From contig MU631506.1 of NCBI GenBank assembly GCA_026770615.1, forward strand, positions 58,711 to 71,445: DNA of 12,735 nt. Direction: 5' to 3'. Made by a program: the position numbers and the translations under genes. The notes below the pieces were generated by a model. The model did not search any database and was not told the origin of the DNA. It worked only from the letters and a program-made list of their open reading frames with translations. Each line of letters begins with the position of its first letter. The first letter of the stretch is position 1. Origin of the DNA: Pavlovales sp. CCMP2436 (lineage: Eukaryota > Haptophyta > Pavlovophyceae > Pavlovales). Shown here in pieces: positions 1 through 7,600 of the stretch.

Positions 1-21
1 AGCTAAAAAAAAAAAAAATAC

Positions 22-179
22 CAACACCCGCCTTAATCAACCCTTCGAGGTAGCTATCACGGCGGTTCTCCGCGGGCGGGGTGACGGGCGGCAAGCGGTG
101 GGTGTATCGATTCATCTCCGGGCTTTTAGAATTCGGCTCCGCATTGCTGCCGTCGCTGACATTTTCCATTAGCCTCTCC
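22..179 (-). CDS. Exon after the FH3 core (linker, PPVTPPAENRR)
   Basis: Acceptor TTTGCAG at 182-180. The single G at 179 completes the TGG (Trp) left by the previous exon, then the frame reads ERLMENVSDG, NAEPNSKSPEMNRY, a Pro-rich stretch and YLEGLIKAG. A GTATTT donor at 21 leaves phase 1. It corresponds to the acidic or polar linker that follows FH3 in formins. The first 80 or so bases have a decayed copy at 488-566. The left end is close to the window edge, so the donor is provisional. Confidence 0.6.
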
Positions 180-1667
180 CTGCAAATATGGGGGGGGAGG
201 GGGGGTCTGTGAGTGTGTTGGTGGTTCGAGCTACCTCCCTGTAACTTACCTTTCAAATGAAACATAACGTAACTTACCTCTCTGTAAGTTACCTATAACT
301 CACCCCTGTGACTTAACTTTCAAATGAAACATAATGTAACGTACCTCTACCTATAACTCACCCCTGTGACTTCACTTTCAAATGAAACATAACTTACCTC
401 TCAGTAAGTTACCTGTAACTTACCCCTGTATCTCACCTTTCAAATGAAACTCATGCAGGGGAGGGAGGGGGAAGATACGAGAGAGTGTATCGAGTCATCC
501 CTGGGCTTTTAGAATTCGGTTCCGCGTCGCCGTTGACAGTCTCAATGAGCCGCTCCTTGCAATGATTGTGGGTGTGTATGAAAGAGGTATTACGTCGCAT
601 ACAGACAAGGCATGCACCCCTTCAATCTCTAAAATAGGCATGCATACGCGCGCTAAAGGCTCGGTATAATTTATATATCAAAAAAAAAAATCACCACTGG
701 TCAACTTGCACTTTCGCTCCCTCCACGCCATCGAGCCTATCCGCAACCGATGCCGCCCACCCTCCCACCGAGAGTTCATCGCGCAAAGCCTGGGGTGGAG
801 CATGTAACATAGGGTATAACAAGTAGCAAAAGTGGCGTGACTCGACCAGAATCTCCCCACCCCCCCATAATAATAATAGTAATAATGTGTGTGTATGTAT
901 GTAGGGCTTCCCTGCTGCTGGAGCCAGGACTCTGTTCTTGGTTGACCCCTCGCCGGCGAGGGATTAACAAATGCGAATTTTTATTTCTAACAACGGTAAA
1001 ATGTGAACTGGATTTAACCAGCACGGTTTTTTATTTTCTAGCAGCCGAGATCTGGCTCCAACAGGGTGCGCCGGTGAGGGGTCGAGATACAATGGTAAAC
1101 TTGTTATTCGTTTATTTATTTAATTGTTTGTTATTTTTGGGGAGGGGGGAGAGGGAATAGAAAGGAGGAGCGGGTGGGAAGGGGGAGGTGGGGGAGGGAG
1201 GAGAGGGGGGGGAATACCTGAGCGTGCGCCGGTGAGGGTGCGAGGTAAACCAGTGCGTTTGCGAGCGTGAGAGCGGCTACCAGGCACAAGTTGTCGCGCT
1301 CAGCCGAGAGCAGGGCGGCGAGTACAGAGCGGCCACCACCGGGGCGCCGGAGCGCGGCTGTTTAAAAAGGAAAAGAAAAAAGAAAAAAGAGAGAAGAAAG
1401 TAGGGACCGAGGGGGGTGGGGGGGGTAGGGGTTCAACGGAAGATTAAATCTACAGCTTTTTACTCCAACATGTTGCTCAATAAGTCATGACAGGCCCGTA
1501 TATCTCAAGGCTGCAAGCTGTTAAAAAAAAAAAAACCTGCCACACGCATCAGGCCGATCGACTGCCCCGCCCCCTCGCCGTCGCCCTTGCCAAGCGTCAC
1601 AGCCACCTGCAGCACCTCGAGGGCACGCAGCCGCACACGCGCCTGTTGTGCGTGTGTGTGTGTTTTG

Positions 1668-1698
<31 letters not shown>

Positions 1699-4600
1699 GG
1701 TGTGTGTGGGGGGGGGGTTAGAAAGTGAAGGCAGCCTCACACACGCCTGAAGGTTTATTGGTGTTGGTATTACTATTGGTGTAAGTGTTGTTAGGATTAT
1801 TGTTTATTAGGGGTTGTTTGTATTGTATTAGTAGTAGCGCATCTATATGTGTGTATGTAACTTGTCGCGGCGATTACCTCTTTTTCGTCGAGGAGCCTGA
1901 CAATCGTCTCAGTCGCGCGCGGCACATTTAGCAGTGAGCGCGCCCCCTGAGATGAAAAAAGGTATGTGTAAGTTTCTAGCTAAACGTCCGCCCCCGGAGG
2001 ATCGCACTGGAAAAGAGCGTTGAAAAAGCGGCACATTGAGCAGTGAGCGCACCACCGGAGATGAAAGAGAGAGGAATGTGATTTAGGGGGCGATAAAAAA
2101 GAGGTGTGTAAATCAGGAGGCGATGGAAAATAAGTATGCAAATTAGGGAGCGGTGAAAAAGAGGAATGTGAATTAGAGGGCGATGAAAAAGAGGTATGTT
2201 AAAACCGTAAAATTGGCAAGTGCGGCACAATTAGCAGCGAGCGCTCCCCTGAGATAAAATAGAGGCATGTGTAAATTTATAGGTAAACGTCCGTTCACGG
2301 GAGTATTGCACTGGACCCCAGCGTTAAAAAACACTCAGATCCAGGGGTCCATCCCGGGCACACGGATACCTGTTGGAGCTGGCATACGAACGCATTTGTT
2401 CGTTTGTTTGCCTGTTTGGTAAACACCTGGCACTACAAAGCGCACCTGCTGCGAGTTGACCAACTCCTTGAGCGCGCCGATGGTTTGTGTTATATATTGC
2501 AAAAAAAAAAAAAAAAAAAAAAACTAGACCCCGACCTCAAGAGCCCCAAGCATGAAATGATTTCAACCACGCACCTGCTGCGAGTTGACCAAAGTTAAAA
2601 CTATAAAACCAACAAAATTGTGGCAAGCAAACAAACGAACGGTCAACAGAGGGGACGTTAAAAGAACTATTATTAAAAACAGGGGGTTTGAGGTGGCAAA
2701 CCAACGCGTTTGTTAATCGTTTGCCTGTTTGGTAAACGCCTGGCACTACAAAGCGCACCTGCTGCGAGTTGACCAACTCCTTGAGCGCGCCGAGCGCCGA
2801 GCAGAGCACGTCCCACTGAAAATCCGATTTCTTGACCTTAGAAAATATAAAATATATGCATATTAAAATATTAGAATTGCTGCACATTAAAATCAGTGTT
2901 GGTATGGATAGGGGCCCTTATTAAATATTAGAATAAATTCACATAAAACCAGGGTTGGGATGTATAGGGAGTCAACAGCCGGATGTGGAGACGATCACGT
3001 CCAAATAAGGATTGGAATTGGTCAGAACGATAGGGGTGCAGGGAAGGAGAATGACAGCGATACAGGCAGTGAGGCAGGCTAGTTGTATAGGCAGGGTAGA
3101 CAGGGCAGGGGTTCTAACTCGCAAAATGGGAGGAAAATTCTTACCGAAGCGCTCGCTTCCGCAATCACGTCCAAAATTGCCCCCGCTCCATCCCCCTCCA
3201 CAAACGACGAAATCAAGTCAAACTGTTGTGTGTGTGTGTGTGTGTCAGGAGGATGGGGGTGGTTGGGCTATGTGTGGCGTGTGTGAGTGTGCATATGGAG
3301 GGGAGGGGGGGAGGGTAGGCTATGTGTGGCGTGTGTGTGTGTGTGTGTAGGGGGGGGGGGTTAGGCTATGTGTGGCGTGTGTGAGTGCGTGTTTGGAGGG
3401 TGGGTGGAGGGGGTGGTTAGGCTATGTGTGGCGTGTGTGTGTGCGTGTTTGGGGAATGAGTGGGAGTGTGTGTGTGTTAGGGGGGGGGTACGCTGCTTGC
3501 ACTCGCCGATAAAAAGATAAGTCATCGTAATCATCAGGTACAGTTAATATCATATTATCATTATTATTATTATCATCAGTAATGGCCCTTCAGCTGAATG
3601 GATGCAGCTGGAGGTACCTGCTGGCACGGCGGGTTCACTCTCCGGAGTGACGTTGTTCTGAACCGACGACGATGAGGCGTCTCGAGAGGGATGAATTATA
3701 CATATATATGAATGTAGGGGGATTCTGGCTAGCGGTGTGTCAATTTTGAAGTCAAGCTGATCTTAGCGCTCCGACGCAGGCTCCCACGCGCTACGCCGAA
3801 GTGGGGAACATGGTAGAAGTGGGGGATGACGAGGAAGCCTAAGACAAAGCGCTGACCTCGCTGCGCAACGCGGGGCCGCCCGACATTGTGCGAGCAAGCA
3901 AGCTAGTTCATATTATTTAACGGCAGATTCACTTGCGAAAGTGACGTCGTTATGAACCGACGACGATGAAAGGACTCGAGCGGAATAAGTTTTACTATTC
4001 TATATTCTAATTATCACCTGACCGCGCCGCAGCTAGTCATAATCATTATTATAATAATTATGCTGCCAAAATTAATATAATTCTATTCATATTTATTTAT
4101 TTACTCACCTGACCGCGCGGCAGCTCCTCATTATCATTCTTATACCTATAGTCATTATTATCATTAGAATGATTAATAAATCACCTGGCCGCGCTGCAGC
4201 GTGCTTGTCAGTGTCTTGATCCCCGCGGGCGTCGGGTCGCGCATAAGCATGGTCAGCGAGGCGTCCTGTTATTATTAATATCAGTATTATTATCGAATGG
4301 GACAGTAGAATAATAATGGCAAGCAGGAGGGAGGAAGGGGGGGCGCGATTTCAGATGACGACGAGGGGATGATGACGCTATCCGTGTGCTTGGGGGCGGT
4401 CCTAGGTTAACAGTGTGTTGTTGCTGCACCACTTGGAGATTGGGAGACCGTTTACGGGGCCTGACGTTTTTTTAGATATTTACACACTGGCGGTTTTTAG
4501 GATTGCATGTTCGTTTTTTGTTGTTGCTTTGTTTGTTTGTCTGATTTAACGAACGACAGCGGACAAGACGTCCGTGTGTGCCGCGGCCCCAGCCTTGCAT

Positions 4601-7600
4601 TCACATATTTTTATACTTCTTTCTATGTAGCAGTGAAGGATGTCATACAAGTTTAAAAAAAAAAAAAAAACGTACGATGGCAGACAAGACATCCGTGTGT
4701 GCCGTGGCCTCCAGCCTCGTATTCGACGAGCGCGAGAAGAGCACTCCAACCGGAGAAGTCGGAAGCGACGGAGGCGGGCTCGAGAGTGGCGAGCTCGGGT
4801 ATGGCTGCTGCGATTTTATTAATAAACATTATTGAGAATATTATTGGAATTGCTACTATTATGTTAGAGGGTGTAAGGATAGAAAGAGGGCCGCATCCGG
4901 AGACTTCGGCAGCAATGGGGGCCAGGGTTTTACATCTTCCTGGAACGTAAATATCTCTTCCCAGGAAGGAATTCCTGGGAACCCTTCCCGGAAGCAAGTA
5001 AATTAACCCGGAAATTCCTGGGAATTCCCATTCCCGGAACCTAAATGTACAAAACCCTGATCCAGAGACATCGGCAGCGATGGGGGCGGGCTCGAAATTG
5101 GCGAGCCGCACGAGAGCTTTTTGATAATAGTTCTTTTAACGTCCCCCGACTTGCAGCCCGAAGGCGTACGGGCATAAAATGGGAGGTTCAGCGCATCAGT
5201 CGTCTCATGCGCTATCTTACTCCCCACGTCATGTCTCCGCCACGAACCTTGCTCGTCGTCGCATCGCCGAAATGGCTTAAAAACAGATTTTTTGCACAAA
5301 ATAAAATATATAGAAATGCAAAGCTTTGGTGCCGTGCACCGAGGCAGCTCGCGGGCGAAGTTTGAATGAGAATTTGCGCCCTTCCTGCGCGCTGACATTC
5401 TGACCAAAAGGGGGCTGTGTTATGTTATGATGCCCCTTCTACCGCCGGGAGCGCAGTCTCTGCGCCCAGGAGGCCCCGGTGCCAGAGTCTGAGCGTCACT
5501 CTGTTGAGCTTTAGCGTCACCTTGCGGTGGTACCTGTTACCTGCTGGAGCTAGGACCCTGTTCTTTGTGAATCCCTTACCAGCAGGGGATTCACCAAATC
5601 GATTTTTAATTCCAAATAACTATAAACTGTAAACTGGTTTTCAACAGTGCGTTTTTTTTTTTTTTTAAGCAACCGAGATCTGGCCTCAGCAGCAGGCACT
5701 CCGGCAGCTTACAGCTCTGCCCAGGGTAGATGTCCGAAACTTCACTTCGGGCCCGCAGATATTTCGAGACGAAATTAGCGAGAGTGTTGGCCAATTGACC
5801 GTTCAAATGGTATAAGCTGGCTAGATCCACGAATGCATGCACGTCATTATTCTCCACCTGCGTTACCTGATACGGCGTATTGGGCTGTGCGAGCTGCGCG
5901 AGCTGCGCGCCCCCTTTCTTTCTTTCTTTCATTTTCTTTTTCTTTTTCTTTCTTTTTTATCCAGGGGTTTGATGCCGTGCGCCGAGGCACGCTAGGCAAA
6001 CCGGCAGCTTACCTGATACGGCGTATTGGGCTGCGTAAGCTGCGCGCCGCGCAGGTTTGCGCGCATGTCAGTGAAAACGAAATGTAGCATCTCGCCGGAG
6101 CCATCGCGTTCGACCCCGGCCGGGATCCCAAAAGCGTCCCCCTATTAAGAAAAGAGAGGGGGGGGGGCAAGGGGTGTAGATAGGGCTGTGAAGAAGGTTC
6201 GGAAAGAGGAATTACTTCTGAAAACTCTTAATAGACACTAACGATGGCTCCGGCCAGGATCCCAAACGCGTCCCCCTGGGGGGTGAGGAAGGGGAGGGAG
6301 GGGGGGTTCAGTGTCCGGGATCACAAATGTGTCCCCCTAAGCATTATCACCACCACACAAATCGCAGGGGCAGGTCACAGGCCCGGGACAGGGTCACGCG
6401 GGGCGGTCACATTCACAGAAAATCGCAGGTGCAGTGATCGCGTGAGGCGCCAAACCCTGCTGGAGCCAGGTCTCGTTGCTACCGAATTTAAAACTCGAAT
6501 TAGTTAAAAAACAGTTCACAGTTTACAATACTTACTACGTATCGCCTTAATTTGCTAATACCCCGCCGGCGAGGTATTAACAAAGAACCGAGACCTGGCT
6601 CCAGCAGAGGTACTGCTAGAGCCAGGTCTCGTTGCTATAGAAATAAAAACCGCACTGAGTCATGGATGTGTGTGTGTGGTTGGGGGGGGGGTCCGAAGGG
6701 GTCCTTAGCGTCGCTAGAATCGACTTCAATTCATACCTGGGGATGATGCCGCTATCCGTGTGCTCGGGAACGGTACTAGGCTGACGATGTGTTGTTGCTG
6801 CACCACTGGGAGACTGGGAGACCTTTACGGGGCCGGACGTCTTTATAGATGTTCACACACCTGCTTGAGCTCGACGGGCAGGCCGCGCGTGAGCCTGCGT
6901 GAGTTGAGCCACGTGCCGTTGTTCGAAAGGTCCTCGAGCAGCACGCGCGGCTCAGCTCCCTCCTCGTAAAATGCGCCAGTCGCGGAGTCAGGCTCGGGAG
7001 GTTCGATCGAGAGCTTGCAGTGGACTCCTGAGACTGTCTGCGGCTTGTTGCGCAGTGCGAGCGAGCACTGCGAGCTTCGGCCGATCGTGAACTGCGGGAG
7101 GGGGGGGGGGGGGGGGGGTCGCCGAGGCACACGGGACAAATGGGGGAGCGGCTGAGTACGGAGCTCGCTCGCTCGCGGTCGGCAGCACCGCGAAGTCGCT
7201 GGGGCGCGTGCGTAGCCCCGCGCTGTGTAAATATCTAGGAGTACGGCCGTCCCCTGATAGGTCTCAACCGGACCCAAGTGTTGAGAAACACTCGGATCAA
7301 GGGACCTTGCAGAGCACATGGATACCGTCCCCACCGCTAAGGCTGATCAGACACACGACAGTCGACAACTCTCTGACTACCGGGCGCGCACCTCCGGCGC
7401 CGAAACCTCGACCGAGTTGGTCGACCTACCGTCCGAGTAGGAGACGATCCCCCAAACTGGCGTCTTGGCCCGCGAGAAGAGGGCCATCCCGCAAGGCAGC
7501 CACAGCAAGCAAGCCTCAAAGCGCGTCGGATTTGACGGGTTCAAGTTTATTTTAAAACGCGCACTGAAACCTCGACCGAGTTGGTCGACCTGCCGTCCGA

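Larger units (their letters stand above)
2816..4184 (-). other. 1.37-kb intron, repeat-rich
   Basis: Lies between two phase-0 exons. It contains the GT-rich minisatellite at 3220-3480, two copies of a 60-base segment with GTGAC-TGAACCGACGACGATGA (3632-3690 and 3927-3985), echoes of the exon ending at 4185, and AT-rich ATTATTAT stretches. I see no convincing coding exon. Confidence 0.5.

Noticed and set aside
230..450. Regularly spaced repeats suggesting a CRISPR-like array
   Set aside because: The spacers are themselves related to each other, the units are tandem and the setting is a eukaryotic intron.
1487..1750. Plus-strand frame rich in Val/Cys over the GT repeat
   Set aside because: It is the shadow of the FH3 exon 1642-1537 plus a microsatellite.
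1976..2230. Minus-strand frame with 10-residue repeats (FHRPLIHIPL)
   Set aside because: A by-product of a 30-base minisatellite; the length divisible by three keeps the frame open by chance.
3610..3657. Possible exon NNVTPESEPAVPA with CAG acceptor and GTACCT donor
   Set aside because: It would leave phase 1 between two exons that join perfectly in phase 0, and its acceptor region is part of a decayed repeat.
7110..7150. ICPVCLGD on the minus strand just before the FHA exon, as a RING-finger start
   Set aside because: Only one C-x-x-C pair is present, followed by a poly-C tract that serves as the intron's pyrimidine tract; no further zinc ligands.
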